Positions 1-11,635 are shown, counted from the stretch's first letter. The stretch: DNA of 64,000 nucleotides from Pseudomonas sp. HN11 (GCF_021390155.1 NZ_CP089985.1:434001-498000), one strand, 5' to 3'. Notes: generated by a model not told the origin, from the letters alone. Program-made: numbers and translations.

Positions 1-3000
1 AAAGTGCCGATCGACACCAGCGTGCTCGGCCGCCTGGCCAATGAGCGCCTGCCGCAGATCGAGCAAGTGTTCATCGCAGGTGAAGGCCTGAGCGACCAGG
101 ACATGGCGATCAAGCTGTTCACGTCGCGTCGTCGCTCGTCCGTGGCCAACGCCGCCGACACCGACCACTACATCTGCAGCTTTTCGCACAAGACCATCAT
201 TTATAAAGGCCTGATGATGCCGGCGGATCTCACCGCCTTCTATCCAGACCTGAGCGATGAGCGCCTGCAAACTGCAATCTGCGTGTTCCACCAGCGTTTC
301 TCCACCAATACCCTGCCCAAATGGCCGCTGGCTCAGCCATTCCGTTTCCTCGCCCACAACGGCGAGATCAACACCATCACCGGCAACCGCAACTGGGCCG
401 TGGCCCGTCGCACCAAGTTCGCCAACGACCTGATGGACCTGGAAGAACTTGGCCCGCTGGTCAACCGCGTGGGTTCCGACTCCTCCAGCATGGACAACAT
501 GCTCGAACTGATGGTCACTGGCGGCATCGACCTGTTCCGTGGCGTGCGCATGATCATTCCGCCAGCGTGGCAGAACGTCGAGACCATGGACCCGGACCTG
601 CGGGCGTTCTACGAATACAACTCGATGCACATGGAACCGTGGGACGGCCCGGCCGGCGTGGTCATGACCGATGGCCGCTATGCGGTGTGCCTGCTTGACC
701 GTAACGGTCTGCGCCCGGCGCGTTGGGTCACCACCACCAATGGCTTCATCACCCTCGCGTCGGAAATCGGCGTGTGGAACTACAAGCCCGAAGACGTGAT
801 TGCCAAAGGCCGCGTTGGTCCTGGCCAGATCCTCGCCGTGGACACCGAAACCGGTCAGATCCTCGATACCGACGCCATCGACAACCGCTTGAAGTCGCGT
901 CACCCGTACAAGCAATGGCTGCGCAAGAACGCCCTGCGCATCCAGGCGACCATGGAAGACAACGACCACGGTTCGGCTTTCTATGACGTCGACCAGCTCA
1001 AGCAATACATGAAGATGTACCAGGTCACGTTCGAAGAGCGCGACCAGGTGCTGCGTCCGCTCGGCGAGCAAGGCTACGAGGCGGTCGGCTCCATGGGCGA
1101 TGACACGCCAATGGCCGTGCTGTCTCAGCGCGTGCGCACGCCGTATGACTATTTCCGCCAGCAGTTCGCCCAGGTGACCAACCCGCCGATCGATCCGCTG
1201 CGCGAAGCCATCGTGATGTCGTTGGAAGTGTGTCTCGGTGCCGAGCGCAACATCTTCCAGGAATCGCCCGAGCATGCTTCCCGTGTAATCCTCAGCTCGC
1301 CGGTCATTTCCCCGGCCAAATGGCGCTCGTTGATGACCCTGGATCGCCCAGGCTTCGACCGCCAGATCATCGACCTGAACTACGACGAGAGCCTCGGCCT
1401 TGAAGCCGCGGTGCGCAACGTCGCCGACCAGGCCGAAGAAGCTGTGCGCGCCGGTCGTACCCAGATCGTGCTGACCGACCGCCATATCGCCCCAGGCAAG
1501 CTGCCAATCCACGCCTCGCTCGCCACCGGCGCGGTACACCACCGCCTGACCGAAAAAGGCCTGCGCTGCGACTCCAATATCCTCGTAGAAACTGCCACCG
1601 CCCGCGACCCGCACCACTTTGCGGTGCTGATCGGTTTCGGCGCCTCGGCGGTCTATCCGTTCCTCGCGTACGAAGTGCTGGGTGACCTGATCCGTACCGG
1701 TGAAGTGCTGGGCGACCTCTATGAGGTGTTCAAGAACTACCGTAAAGGCATCACCAAGGGTCTGTTGAAGATCCTGTCGAAGATGGGGATTTCCACCGTC
1801 ACCTCGTACCGTGGTGCACAGTTGTTCGAAGCCATCGGCCTGTCCGAAGAGGTGTGCGACCTGAGCTTCCGTGGCGTGCCAAGCCGTATCAAGGGCGCGC
1901 GTTTCGTCGACATCGAAGCCGAGCAGAAAGCCCTGGCAGCCGAAGCCTGGAGTGCGCGCAAGCCAATCCAGCAAGGCGGCCTGCTCAAGTTCGTGCACGG
2001 TGGCGAATACCACGCGTACAACCCGGACGTGGTCAACACCCTGCAAGCCGCCGTGCAGCAGGGCGACTACGCCAAGTTCAAGGAATACACCGCGCTGGTG
2101 GATAACCGCCCGGTGTCGATGATCCGCGACCTGTTCAAGGTGAAGACCCTGGACACTGCGATGGACATCAGCGAAGTCGAGCCGCTGGAATCGATCCTCA
2201 AACGCTTCGACTCCGCCGGTATCTCCCTGGGCGCCTTGTCGCCCGAGGCTCACGAAGCCCTGGCCGAAGCCATGAACCGCCTGGGTGCGCGTTCCAACTC
2301 CGGCGAAGGCGGTGAAGACCCGGCGCGCTACGGCACCATCAAGAGCTCGAAAATCAAGCAGGTTGCGACTGGCCGTTTCGGCGTGACCCCGGAATACCTG
2401 GTCAACGCCGAAGTGCTGCAGATCAAAGTGGCCCAGGGCGCCAAGCCTGGTGAAGGCGGCCAACTGCCAGGCGGCAAGGTCAACGGTCTGATCGCCAAGC
2501 TGCGTTATGCAGTGCCGGGCGTGACGCTGATTTCACCTCCGCCGCACCACGATATCTACTCGATCGAAGATTTGTCGCAGCTGATTTTCGACCTGAAACA
2601 AGTCAACCCGCAGGCCCTGGTCTCGGTGAAGCTGGTAGCAGAAGCCGGTGTGGGCACCATCGCCGCCGGTGTGGCCAAGGCCTATGCCGACCTGATCACG
2701 ATCTCCGGCTACGACGGCGGCACCGGCGCTTCGCCGCTGACCTCGATCAAGTACGCCGGTGCGCCGTGGGAACTCGGCCTGGCCGAAACCCACCAGACCC
2801 TGCGCGGCAACGACCTGCGCGGCAAAGTCCGTGTACAGACCGACGGCGGCCTGAAAACCGGCCTAGACGTGATCAAGGCCGCGATCCTCGGCGCCGAAAG
2901 CTTTGGTTTCGGCACCGCGCCAATGATCGCCCTGGGCTGCAAATACTTGCGCATCTGCCACCTGAACAACTGCGCTACCGGCGTCGCCACTCAGAACGAG

Positions 3001-4083
3001 AAGCTGCGCAAGGATCACTACATCGGCACCGTCGACATGGTGGTGAATTTCTTCACCTACGTCGCCGAAGAGACCCGTGAGTGGTTGGCCAAGCTGGGCG
3101 TGCGTTCCCTCGAAGAGCTGATCGGTCGTACCGACCTGCTGGACATCCTCGAAGGCCAGACTGCCAAGCAGAACCACCTGGACCTGACGCCGCTGTTGGG
3201 CAGCGACCACATCCCGGCGGACAAGCCACAATTCTGCCAGGTGGACCGCAACCCACCGTTCGACAAAGGCCTGCTGGCCGAGAAGATGGTCGAAATGGCC
3301 AGCTCTTCTATCAACGACGCCAGCGGTGGTGATTTCGCCCTCGATATCTGTAACTGCGACCGCTCCATCGGTGCACGCATCTCCGGCGAAATCGCGCGCA
3401 AGCACGGCAACCAAGGGATGGCGAAAGCGCCAATCACCTTCCGCTTCAAGGGCACGGCGGGCCAGAGCTTCGGCGTGTGGAACGCCGGCGGCCTGCACAT
3501 GTACCTGGAAGGCGACGCCAACGACTACGTGGGCAAGGGCATGACCGGCGGCAAGCTGGTGATCGTTCCGCCTAAAGGCAGCGTGTACAAGACCCAGGAC
3601 AGCGCCATCATCGGCAACACCTGCTTGTACGGCGCCACCGGTGGCAAGTTGTTCGCCGCCGGTACCGCCGGTGAGCGTTTCGCCGTGCGTAACTCCGGTG
3701 CCCACACCGTGGTGGAAGGCACCGGCGATCACTGCTGCGAGTACATGACCGGGGGCTTTGTCGCGGTACTGGGCAAGACCGGTTACAACTTCGGTTCGGG
3801 CATGACTGGCGGTTTCGCCTACGTGCTCGACCAGGACAATACCTTCGTCGACAAGGTCAACCACGAGTTGGTCGAGATCCAGCGGATCAGCGGCGAAGCC
3901 ATGGAGTCCTACCGGAACCACTTGCAGCACGTGCTGGACGAGTACGTCGAGGAGACCGGCAGCGAATGGGGCCGTAACCTCGCCGAAAATCTCGATGATT
4001 ACCTGCGTCGTTTCTGGCTGGTCAAGCCCAAGGCTGCCAACCTGAAATCGTTGCTTTCCAGCATCCGTGCCAACCCGCAGTGA
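1..4083 (+). CDS. gltB: Glutamate synthase (NADPH) large subunit, 5'-truncated by the window edge
   Basis: The large subunit of NADPH-dependent glutamate synthase moves the amide group of glutamine to 2-oxoglutarate, giving two glutamates in cytoplasmic nitrogen assimilation. The frame is open from base 1, so about the first 120 residues are outside the window, including the start and the N-terminal nucleophile Cys of the class II glutamine amidotransferase domain. About 1360 codons remain: the rest of the amidotransferase domain, the central domain, the FMN-binding synthase domain (including [13 protein letters not shown]), the 3Fe-4S cysteines ([12 protein letters not shown]) and the C-terminal GXGXG beta-helix with repeated GGxxxVxG units. 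It is followed after 32 nt by gltD, the usual two-gene operon. Identification is very secure. The GTG at base 4 is an internal codon, not the start. Confidence 0.98.
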   Translation, partial: KVPIDTSVLGRLANERLPQIEQVFIAGEGLSDQDMAIKLFTSRRRSSVANAADTDHYICSFSHKTIIYKGLMMPADLTAFYPDLSDERLQTAICVFHQRFSTNTLPKWPLAQPFRFLAHNGEINTITGNRNWAVARRTKFANDLMDLEELGPLVNRVGSDSSSMDNMLELMVTGGIDLFRGVRMIIPPAWQNVETMDPDLRAFYEYNSMHMEPWDGPAGVVMTDGRYAVCLLDRNGLRPARWVTTTNGFITLASEIGVWNYKPEDVIAKGRVGPGQILAVDTETGQILDTDAIDNRLKSRHPYKQWLRKNALRIQATMEDNDHGSAFYDVDQLKQYMKMYQVTFEERDQVLRPLGEQGYEAVGSMGDDTPMAVLSQRVRTPYDYFRQQFAQVTNPPIDPLREAIVMSLEVCLGAERNIFQESPEHASRVILSSPVISPAKWRSLMTLDRPGFDRQIIDLNYDESLGLEAAVRNVADQAEEAVRAGRTQIVLTDRHIAPGKLPIHASLATGAVHHRLTEKGLRCDSNILVETATARDPHHFAVLIGFGASAVYPFLAYEVLGDLIRTGEVLGDLYEVFKNYRKGITKGLLKILSKMGISTVTSYRGAQLFEAIGLSEEVCDLSFRGVPSRIKGARFVDIEAEQKALAAEAWSARKPIQQGGLLKFVHGGEYHAYNPDVVNTLQAAVQQGDYAKFKEYTALVDNRPVSMIRDLFKVKTLDTAMDISEVEPLESILKRFDSAGISLGALSPEAHEALAEAMNRLGARSNSGEGGEDPARYGTIKSSKIKQVATGRFGVTPEYLVNAEVLQIKVAQGAKPGEGGQLPGGKVNGLIAKLRYAVPGVTLISPPPHHDIYSIEDLSQLIFDLKQVNPQALVSVKLVAEAGVGTIAAGVAKAYADLITISGYDGGTGASPLTSIKYAGAPWELGLAETHQTLRGNDLRGKVRVQTDGGLKTGLDVIKAAILGAESFGFGTAPMIALGCKYLRICHLNNCATGVATQNEKLRKDHYIGTVDMVVNFFTYVAEETREWLAKLGVRSLEELIGRTDLLDILEGQTAKQNHLDLTPLLGSDHIPADKPQFCQVDRNPPFDKGLLAEKMVEMASSSINDASGGDFALDICNCDRSIGARISGEIARKHGNQGMAKAPITFRFKGTAGQSFGVWNAGGLHMYLEGDANDYVGKGMTGGKLVIVPPKGSVYKTQDSAIIGNTCLYGATGGKLFAAGTAGERFAVRNSGAHTVVEGTGDHCCEYMTGGFVAVLGKTGYNFGSGMTGGFAYVLDQDNTFVDKVNHELVEIQRISGEAMESYRNHLQHVLDEYVEETGSEWGRNLAENLDDYLRRFWLVKPKAANLKSLLSSIRANPQ

Positions 4084-4106
4084 TATGCGCCTGAAGAGTT
4101 TGATGA

Positions 4107-5534
<1,428 letters not shown>

Positions 5535-5563
5535 TCCCGATCCCCAGCTTGAAATCGGATCAA

Positions 5564-5659
5564 AATGTGGGAGCGGGCTTGCTCGCGAATACGGTATATC
5601 AGTCACTGGATGTGTCGACTGACCCGCCGCTTTCGCGAGCAAGCCCGCTCCCACATTTG
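5564..5659. repeat. REPIN (inverted REP pair)
   Basis: Two inverted copies of a REP core (GTGGGAGCGGGCTTGCTCGC and its complement) flank a spacer of about 45 nt, so the unit can fold into one long hairpin. It lies between gltD and its terminator. This is the commonest REPIN class of the P. fluorescens group; such elements are mobilised in trans by RAYT transposases. No RAYT gene is in the window. Confidence 0.9.
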
Positions 5660-5702
5660 TTTTGCGGCGCTTTCATGTCCGCGACAAATTGACCCGATAG
5701 AC

Positions 5703-5730
5703 AAAAGGCACGGCGCATTCCGTGCCTTTT
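5703..5730 (+). terminator. Rho-independent terminator after gltD
   Basis: A perfect 11-bp stem (AAAAGGCACGG / CCGTGCCTTTT) with a CGCATT loop ends in a T-run on the plus strand and an A-run on the 5' side, so it could work in both directions. It separates gltBD from hemE. Confidence 0.88.
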
Positions 5731-5777
5731 GCGTCTGGCTCTGAGAAAATGCCCGCACTTTTTTTGCGGATGCCGAC

Positions 5778-6845
5778 ATGACTGCCCTCAAGAACGACCG
5801 TTTCCTTCGTGCCCTGCTCAAGCAACCCGTGGATGTCACCCCTGTGTGGATGATGCGCCAGGCCGGTCGCTACCTGCCGGAATACCGCGCCAGTCGCGCC
5901 AACGCCGGCGACTTCATGAGCCTGTGCATGAACCCGGAGTTCGCCTGCGAAGTCACGATGCAGCCGCTGGACCGCTACCCACAACTGGACGCGGCCATCC
6001 TCTTCTCCGACATCCTCACCATCCCTGACGCCATGGGCCAAGGCCTGTACTTCGAGACCGGCGAAGGCCCGCGTTTCAAGAAAGTCGTCAGCACCCTGGC
6101 CGATATCGAAGCGCTGCCGATCCCGGATCCGCACAAAGACCTCGGTTACGTGATGGACGCCGTCAGCACCATCCGCCGCGAGCTTAACGGCCGCGTGCCG
6201 CTGATTGGCTTCTCCGGCAGCCCGTGGACGCTGGCCACTTACATGGTCGAAGGCGGCTCGTCGAAAGACTTCCGCAAGACCAAGGCCATGCTCTACGACA
6301 ACCCGCAAGCCATGCACCTGCTGCTGGACAAGCTGGCGCAGTCGGTCACCTCCTACCTCAACGGCCAGATCATGGCCGGCGCGCAAGCGGTGCAGATCTT
6401 CGACACCTGGGGCGGCAACCTGTCGGCGGCGGCTTACCAGGAGTTCTCCCTGGCCTACATGCGCAAAATCGTCAGCGGCCTGATCCGCGAACACGAAGGC
6501 CGCAAAGTGCCGGTAATCATGTTCACCAAGGGTGGCGGCCTGTGGCTGGAAAGCATTGCCGACGCCGGTGCCGACGCCCTGGGCCTGGACTGGACCTGCG
6601 ACATTGGCGAGGCTCGCCAGCGCGTGGGCAACCGCGTCGCGCTGCAAGGCAACATGGACCCGACCGTGCTGTACGCCAAGCCGGAAGCCATCCGCACCGA
6701 AGTTGGCCGCATCCTCGCCAGCTACGGCAAAGGCACCGGGCATGTGTTCAACCTCGGCCATGGCATCACCCCGGAAGTGAACCCGGAGCATGCCGGCGCG
6801 TTCCTGCGCGCGGTGCATGAGCTGTCGGCGCAGTATCACGAATAA
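5778..6845 (+). CDS. hemE: Uroporphyrinogen decarboxylase
   Basis: This cytoplasmic enzyme decarboxylates the four acetate side chains of uroporphyrinogen III to give coproporphyrinogen III in heme synthesis. The 355-residue protein carries the family signature [13 protein letters not shown] near residue 25, whose arginines bind substrate carboxylates. The [12 protein letters not shown] segment contains the catalytic aspartate, and the second signature [13 protein letters not shown] follows. Length is standard. The ATG at 5778 has only a weak GGA upstream. It lies downstream of the gltD terminator and is probably transcribed alone. Confidence 0.98.
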   Translation: MTALKNDRFLRALLKQPVDVTPVWMMRQAGRYLPEYRASRANAGDFMSLCMNPEFACEVTMQPLDRYPQLDAAILFSDILTIPDAMGQGLYFETGEGPRFKKVVSTLADIEALPIPDPHKDLGYVMDAVSTIRRELNGRVPLIGFSGSPWTLATYMVEGGSSKDFRKTKAMLYDNPQAMHLLLDKLAQSVTSYLNGQIMAGAQAVQIFDTWGGNLSAAAYQEFSLAYMRKIVSGLIREHEGRKVPVIMFTKGGGLWLESIADAGADALGLDWTCDIGEARQRVGNRVALQGNMDPTVLYAKPEAIRTEVGRILASYGKGTGHVFNLGHGITPEVNPEHAGAFLRAVHELSAQYHE

Positions 6846-6855
6846 CACGCAAAAC

Positions 6856-6949
6856 AAATGTGGGAGGGGGCTTACCCCCGATGGCGGTGTACCAGTCAGT
6901 ACAACTATGACTGATCTACCCTCATCGGGGGCAAGCCCCCTCCCACATT
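6856..6949. repeat. REPIN, GGGGGC-type REP pair
   Basis: Inverted REP copies (TGTGGGAGGGGGCTTACCCCC and the complementary GGGGGCAAGCCCCCTCCCACA, with one mismatch in the arms) flank a 45-nt spacer. The unit sits between the convergent ends of hemE and the MFS gene. Its core differs from the 5564 element, so it belongs to a second REP subfamily. Confidence 0.88.
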
Positions 6950-6964
6950 AAAAGCCAGAGAAAC

Positions 6965-8239
6965 TCAGGCCTTCGCTTGCACCAACGGCGGCAACTTCGC
7001 CAGCTTCAACGCCACCAGCAACGCGCCAATCAACAGCGCCACAATAAACGCCCCGATCCCATTCCACCCGGCAAAGTGCCAGAAGAACCCGCCCGCCGTC
7101 CCGGCAATACTCGACCCTACGTAGTAGCAGAACAGGTACAGCGACGACGCCTGTCCCTTGGCTTTCACCGCGCGGCGGCCGATCCAGCTGCTGGCCACCG
7201 AGTGGGCGCCGAAGAAGCCGAAGGTGAAGATCAGCATGCCCGGCACCACCAGCCACAGGGGGGTGAACAGGGTCAGGGCCATGCCGGCCAGCATCAGCAC
7301 GATGGTGCCCCACAGCACGCGACGGCGGCCGAGGCGGTCAGCCAGGGAGCCGATTTTCGCCGAGCTGTAGATGCCCGAAAGGTACACCAGCGACAGCAGG
7401 CCGACCACGGCTTGGCTGAGGTCGTAGGGGGCGGCCAGCAAGCGATAGCCGATGTAGTTGAACATCGTCACGAACGCGCCCATCAACAGGAACGCTTCGA
7501 GGAACAGCCACGGCAGGCCCGCGTCCTTGAAGTGCATGACGAAGCCATCCACCAGGCTGCGCGGCTTGAGGCTGGTAGCGCGGAAGTTGCGCGATTCGGG
7601 GAGGATTTTCCAGAACACCGAGGCGGCGAGCAGCGCCAGGGCGCCGATGATCAGCATTGCGGTGTGCCAACTGACGAAATCGATCAGCACGCCGATGATC
7701 AGGCGCCCGCTCATGCCACCAATCGCGTTGCCGCCGATGTACAGGCCCATGGCCAGGCCAATGTGCTGCGGATGGATCTCTTCGCTCAGGTAGGTCATGG
7801 CCACGGCGGCCAGGCCGCTCAGCGACAGGCCCACCAGCGCACGCATCAGCAGGATGCCTTCCCAGGTCGGCATCAAGCCGCTGGCGATGGTCGCCAATGC
7901 GGCACAGAACAGCGCAGACACCATCACCGGCTTGCGTCCCAACCGGTCGGAGATCGGCCCGGTGATGAGCAAGCCGAACGCCAACATCGCCGTGGCCACC
8001 GACAGGATCAGGCTGCTTTGCGCCGCATTGATGGAAAATTCGTGGGACAGCGCCGGCATCATCGGCTGCACGCAATACAGCAGCGCAAAGGTAGCGAAAC
8101 CGCCGGAGAACAGCGCCAACACCGTGCGCATGAACATCGGCGTGCCTTTTTCGATGTACGCGTCATTGAGCTGGGCCACCACCTCATCCAGGGCAGTGGG
8201 CGGGACTTCTTGAGCGAGTGGAGCGACAGCAGCTTTCAC
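6965..8239 (-). CDS. MFS transporter (YnfM-like, COG2814 type)
   Basis: A 424-residue, 12-helix major facilitator protein of the inner membrane. After a polar N-terminus of about 38 residues, the motif-A signature GPISDRLGRKPVM lies between helices 2 and 3 and a second copy, GSLADRLGRRRVL, starts the second half. This is the layout of drug/H+ antiporters. The substrate cannot be read from sequence. The chosen start is GTG at 8239 with a GAGGT Shine-Dalgarno about 5 nt upstream. It is divergent from the LysR gene across 124 nt, the usual arrangement of a regulator and its target. The same pair sits beside hemE in P. aeruginosa. Confidence 0.9.
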   Translation of the reverse strand: MKAAVAPLAQEVPPTALDEVVAQLNDAYIEKGTPMFMRTVLALFSGGFATFALLYCVQPMMPALSHEFSINAAQSSLILSVATAMLAFGLLITGPISDRLGRKPVMVSALFCAALATIASGLMPTWEGILLMRALVGLSLSGLAAVAMTYLSEEIHPQHIGLAMGLYIGGNAIGGMSGRLIIGVLIDFVSWHTAMLIIGALALLAASVFWKILPESRNFRATSLKPRSLVDGFVMHFKDAGLPWLFLEAFLLMGAFVTMFNYIGYRLLAAPYDLSQAVVGLLSLVYLSGIYSSAKIGSLADRLGRRRVLWGTIVLMLAGMALTLFTPLWLVVPGMLIFTFGFFGAHSVASSWIGRRAVKAKGQASSLYLFCYYVGSSIAGTAGGFFWHFAGWNGIGAFIVALLIGALLVALKLAKLPPLVQAKA

Positions 8240-8363
8240 GGGGACCTCGGGGAGGAAGAGCGTACCAGGACCGGCAATGCAAAAAAGAATATAGCTGCCT
8301 AATGATTCTTTCCAATATATTGTTCGACCTGTTTGATAGCTTTAACGACCTAATGAGGCTTGC
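8240..8363. promoter_or_regulatory. Divergent promoter region, MFS gene / LysR gene
   Basis: This AT-rich 124-nt gap separates divergent genes. The stretch around 8302-8330 (ATTCTTTCCAATATATTG) is the likely promoter or operator core, and LysR proteins usually bind T-N11-A sites in such gaps. No clean T-N11-A palindrome could be fixed by eye, so this is a positional inference. Confidence 0.45.
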
Positions 8364-9257
8364 ATGGAATTGCGTCACTTGCGGTACTTCATTGCCGTCG
8401 CCGAAGAGTTGCATTTCGGCCGGGCTGCGCAGGTGCTGGGCATCTCGCAGCCGCCGCTGAGCCAGCAGATCCAGGCGCTGGAACAGGAGGTGGGGGCGCG
8501 GCTGTTTGAGCGGACCAATCGTCGGGTCGAGCTGAGCGAGGCGGGACGATTGTTTTTGCAAGAGGCGCGGCTGGTGCTGGCGCAGGTGGACAAGGCTGCG
8601 GACGTAGCGCGGCGGGCGCAGTTGGGTGAGCTGGGCGAACTGAAGATTGGCTTCACCTCGTCGGCGCCGTTCAATTCCAGCATTCCCCAGGCGATCTTTG
8701 CGTTTCGCCAGGCATTCCCGGCGGTGCATCTGAACCTGCAGGAGATGAGCAGCACCGAAGTGGCCGAGTCGCTGGTGGATGAGTCGATCCAAGTGGGCCT
8801 GATGCGGCCGCTGCCATTGCCGGATTCGCTGGGTGTGGTCGAGCTGATGCGTGAGCCGCTGGTGGCCGTGTTGAACGCCGGGCACCCGCTGGTGGAGGGC
8901 AGTGAACGTGGCTTGCACCTGGCGCAATTGGCACAGGAACCGTTTGTGTTTTTCCCGCGCACCTACGGCAGTGGTCTCTATGCCCAGTTGCTCAACCTGG
9001 CGCGTGATGCCGGCTTCAGCCCGCACTTTGCCCAGGAGGCCGGGGAGGCGATGACCATCATCGGCCTTGTGGCGGCGGGCTTGGGCGTGTCGGTGCTGCC
9101 GGCGTCCTACCAGCGCATTCGTATCGATGGCGTGGTGTATCGCACGCTGCTGGATCAGGAGGCGGTGACGGCGGTGTGGCTGGTGCAACGCAAGGGCGCG
9201 CAGACGCCCATGGCAGAGGCGTTTGTGGAGTTGTTGACGCGCAAGGCCTCGGTGTAG
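8364..9257 (+). CDS. LysR-family transcriptional regulator
   Basis: A 297-residue LysR-type regulator. The N-terminal winged helix-turn-helix begins MELRHLRYFIAVAEELHFGR and continues with the typical QPPLSQQIQALE recognition helix near residues 31-42. The rest is a two-lobed effector-binding domain (about 90-290). The ATG has a GAGG site 6 nt upstream. It is divergent from the MFS gene and probably controls it. The ligand is unknown; the wHTH resembles the BenM/CatM group, which is weak evidence for an aromatic or small organic acid ligand. Confidence 0.93.
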   Translation: MELRHLRYFIAVAEELHFGRAAQVLGISQPPLSQQIQALEQEVGARLFERTNRRVELSEAGRLFLQEARLVLAQVDKAADVARRAQLGELGELKIGFTSSAPFNSSIPQAIFAFRQAFPAVHLNLQEMSSTEVAESLVDESIQVGLMRPLPLPDSLGVVELMREPLVAVLNAGHPLVEGSERGLHLAQLAQEPFVFFPRTYGSGLYAQLLNLARDAGFSPHFAQEAGEAMTIIGLVAAGLGVSVLPASYQRIRIDGVVYRTLLDQEAVTAVWLVQRKGAQTPMAEAFVELLTRKASV

Positions 9258-9290
9258 AGGTGCTCACATATCAGGTAACGCAAGCTGCTT

Positions 9291-9326
9291 AGCGATTCGC
9301 GGGAAAGTTACGCAGAATCGCTTTTT
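9291..9326 (+). terminator. Rho-independent terminator after the LysR gene
   Basis: The stem AGCGATTCGCG pairs with CGC-A-GAATCGCT (one bulged base) and is followed by TTTTT. It lies 33 nt after the LysR stop and just before the toxin-like gene, so that gene needs its own promoter or read-through. Confidence 0.75.
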
Positions 9327-9344
9327 CTCAAGCGAGTGATATGG

Positions 9345-9731
9345 ATGGCACTTCTCTATCAGCCCAAGGAGGGCAGCGTGTTGATTTGTGACTTTCGAGG
9401 CTATGAGGTCCCGGGAATCATAAAGATCCGCCCGGTCATTGTGATACGCAAGCACCGAACCAATAAGTTGTTGGTGACGGTTGTGCCGTTGAGTACTACT
9501 GCGCCGCAGACGGTTCTGGATCACCACTGCCAGCTTGATAGTCATCTTCCAGGAGCAAGCCCTATCTGTTGGGCGAAATGTGACATTGTGGCAACCGTCA
9601 GCTTGGGAAGGCTCGACCGAATCAAAATCAAAGATCGTCATGGCAAACGAACTTACAAAATCGCTGAGCTCACTTCTGATCAGCTTCTAGCAATAAAGGC
9701 GGCGGTGGGCAGCGCGTTGGGGTTGCGCTGA
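9345..9731 (+). CDS. PemK/MazF-like protein (orphan toxin-type)
   Basis: A 128-residue protein resembling the PemK/MazF fold. The start (YQPKEGSVLICDF) fits the conserved Y-x-P-x-x-G-x-V-x-x-x-D-F entry strand, followed by KIRPVIVIRKH and VVPLSTTAP, as in the SH3-like endoribonuclease barrel of type II toxins. No antitoxin gene is visible on either side: the LysR gene and its terminator precede it and a noncoding stretch follows. It may be a solitary toxin-like regulator or a remnant of a module. Codon use is more AT-rich than its neighbours, which suggests acquisition. An in-frame GTG at 9336 is an alternative start; neither has a strong ribosome-binding site. Confidence 0.72.
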   Translation: MALLYQPKEGSVLICDFRGYEVPGIIKIRPVIVIRKHRTNKLLVTVVPLSTTAPQTVLDHHCQLDSHLPGASPICWAKCDIVATVSLGRLDRIKIKDRHGKRTYKIAELTSDQLLAIKAAVGSALGLR

Positions 9732-9756
9732 GGGACGAACGGCACTTTGCCACAGG

Positions 9757-9913
9757 TTGCCGTAAAGTTGTTTTCAGGCATACTGCCCACGTTCCCGAAA
9801 GGGGCTTGTGAGACTCTGAGGATCCTGGGCAACCAGCAATTGCAGAGCCAGGCAGGAAGCGGCGATGACAAGCCAACCTGTTTGTGAAGAGGGCGCCGAA
9901 AGGCGCCCTTTGT
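9757..9913 (+). ncRNA. Candidate small RNA transcription unit
   Basis: No credible reading frame lies between the toxin-like gene and the lipoprotein gene. A promoter-like pair (TTGCCG at 9757-9762, CATACT at 9779-9784, 16-nt spacer) precedes about 100 nt of mixed sequence, which ends in a GC-rich hairpin with a short T-rich tail at 9890-9913. Transcription from about 9791 would give an RNA of about 120 nt. I do not recognise the family. The hairpin could instead simply terminate the toxin-like gene. Confidence 0.4.
9890..9913 (+). terminator. Hairpin terminator
   Basis: A perfect 7-bp stem GGGCGCC / GGCGCCC with a GAAA tetraloop, followed by TTTGTCGTTT on the plus strand. The minus strand has no T-run, so it terminates rightward transcription (toxin-like gene or candidate small RNA), not the lipoprotein gene. 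Confidence 0.75.
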
Positions 9914-9938
9914 CGTTTCTGTAGAGCCTATATCCGTT

Positions 9939-10382
9939 TTACTTGGTGGTGCCGGTTTGCTCAAACAACTGCGCCGCCGTCCCCGCCTCATTCACGCCAT
10001 TGCTGCGCAACCCCGCCATGATGTCGCTATCCAGATTGTTCACCCAGCGGTTGTAGTTGCGATGGATCTTGCCGTCCTTGTAGCCAAGGTCGCGGCTGTC
10101 GCGGTAGGTGATGGCGTAGCTGTTGCGGGTGTAGCGGATGTCGATGGCTGCGTAGTACTGGTTGCGCACCGTGATCTCGGCCTGCACCAGTTGCGGGCTC
10201 AGGCGTTGTACTGTCCATTCGCGTTTTTGCAGGGCATTGACGATCACCGTTTTCATTTTTTCTTCGCTGACCTGGGCGTCTGCCGGCAGGTCGTGCTGGG
10301 TGTTGAGGATCGGCTTGCTGGTGCAGCCGGCGGTGACCAGCAGGGCAAGGGTGATCAGGGTGGCGCGTAGCAAGGAAGACAT
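9939..10382 (-). CDS. Small lipoprotein at the end of the aryl-polyene operon
   Basis: A 147-residue predicted lipoprotein. A signal peptide ends in the lipobox VTAGC with lipidated Cys20. The mature part is about 127 residues and soluble, with an alpha/beta pattern and a YKDGKIHRNYNRWVNNLDSDI segment. I know similar proteins only as uncharacterised pseudomonad lipoproteins. The ATG at 10382 has a GGAGAA site 6 nt upstream. It follows the last ketosynthase by 26 nt on the same strand and is probably cotranscribed, though it may be an independent envelope gene next to the cluster rather than a pathway component. Confidence 0.75.
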   Translation of the reverse strand: MSSLLRATLITLALLVTAGCTSKPILNTQHDLPADAQVSEEKMKTVIVNALQKREWTVQRLSPQLVQAEITVRNQYYAAIDIRYTRNSYAITYRDSRDLGYKDGKIHRNYNRWVNNLDSDIMAGLRSNGVNEAGTAAQLFEQTGTTK

Positions 10383-10408
10383 TCCGTATTCTCCAATCGA
10401 TTTAAAAG

Positions 10409-11635
10409 TCAGGACCAGCGGCGGAAGATCAGCGAGGTGTTGACGCCGCCAAAGGCAAAGTTGTTGTTCATCACGTAGTCGTGGTGCATCTCGCGGAACT
10501 CACCTTGCAGGTAATCCAGCTCGCCGCATTGCGGGTCGACGGAATCCAGGTTGAAGGTGTGCACGTACTGGCTGCGGTTCATCATCTCGATGCTGAACCA
10601 CGACTCCAACGCGCCGCATGCGCCCAGGGTGTGGCCGAGGAAACTCTTCTGCGAGCTGATGGGCATGCGGCTGCCGAACAGGCTGCTGGTGGCCAGCGTC
10701 TCGGCGATATCGCCCTGGTCGGTGGCCGTGCCATGACCGTTCACGTAGCCGATTGCGGAGGGTTCCAACCCGGCATCTTCCAGGGCCAGTTCCATCGCGC
10801 GGCGCATGGTTTTCTGTTCTGGGCGGGTGGTGTGCTGGCCGTCTGCGTTGCTGCCGAAGCCCACCAGCTCGGCGTGGATATGCGCACCGCGGGCCAATGC
10901 GTGCTCCAGTTCTTCGAGCACCAACATGCCACCGCCTTCGCCGATCACCAGGCCATCGCGGTTGCTGTCGTAGGGGCGTGGGCTGGTTTGCGGCGCATCG
11001 TTTTTCAGGCTGGTGGCGTAGAGTGCGTCGAACACCATGGCTTCGGTGGGGCACAGCTCTTCGGCGCCGCCGGCGAGCATCAAAGGCAGGCGGCCGAACT
11101 TGATCGCCTCATAGGCATAGCCGATGCCCTGGCTGCCGCTGGTGCAGGCGCTGGAGGTGGGGATCAGCCGCCCGGTGAGGCCAAAGAAGATGCTGATATT
11201 CGCCGCCGTGGTGTGCGGCATCATGCGCACGTAGGAGTTGGCGTTCAGCCCCTCCGCGACCGAGTTCAGCAGCATATTGCCGAACGCCTTGATCTCGTCG
11301 GTGCTGCCGGTGGACGAGCCGCAGGCCACGCCCATGCGCCCGTCTTTGATCGACTCGTCGCCAAGCAATCCGGCGTCCTGCAATGCCTGTTCCGCGGCCC
11401 ACACCGCGAGACGCGATACCCGGCCCATGCTGCGCAGTTGCTTGCGCGTCCAGTGCGAGGGCACGACAAAATCGTCAATCGGCCCGGCCAGGCGTGTGTT
11501 CAATTCGGTAAAGCGATCCCACTCATCCATGCGCCGGATGCCGCTGCGGTTGGCGCGGAAGTTGGCGGCGATGGTGTCCCAATCACTGCCCAGGGAGGTC
11601 ATGCCGGCCATGCCGGTGACGACGACGCGTTTCAT
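10409..11635 (-). CDS. Beta-ketoacyl-ACP synthase (FabF-like, APE KS)
   Basis: A 408-residue type II ketosynthase that would condense malonyl-ACP onto the growing aryl-polyene chain. All three catalytic residues are present: Cys164 in SSACTSGSQG, His301 in NGHGTATDQGD and His335 in SFLGHTLGA. It corresponds by position to the last ketosynthase of the E. coli ape cluster. The ATG at 11635 overlaps the stop of the ketoreductase gene (TGATG), so translation is coupled; an in-frame GTG at 11641 is a less likely start. This second active ketosynthase beside the one at 12818 may start or prime the chain; that split of roles is inference. Confidence 0.92.
   Translation of the reverse strand: MKRVVVTGMAGMTSLGSDWDTIAANFRANRSGIRRMDEWDRFTELNTRLAGPIDDFVVPSHWTRKQLRSMGRVSRLAVWAAEQALQDAGLLGDESIKDGRMGVACGSSTGSTDEIKAFGNMLLNSVAEGLNANSYVRMMPHTTAANISIFFGLTGRLIPTSSACTSGSQGIGYAYEAIKFGRLPLMLAGGAEELCPTEAMVFDALYATSLKNDAPQTSPRPYDSNRDGLVIGEGGGMLVLEELEHALARGAHIHAELVGFGSNADGQHTTRPEQKTMRRAMELALEDAGLEPSAIGYVNGHGTATDQGDIAETLATSSLFGSRMPISSQKSFLGHTLGACGALESWFSIEMMNRSQYVHTFNLDSVDPQCGELDYLQGEFREMHHDYVMNNNFAFGGVNTSLIFRRWS

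Noticed and set aside
9757..9913. Identity of the candidate RNA as RsmX/Y/Z, 6S, PhrS or CrcZ
   Set aside because: It has only one or two GGA trinucleotides, not the repeated GGA hairpins of Rsm RNAs, no 6S-like fold or ygfA neighbour, and no repeated CA motifs as in CrcZ.
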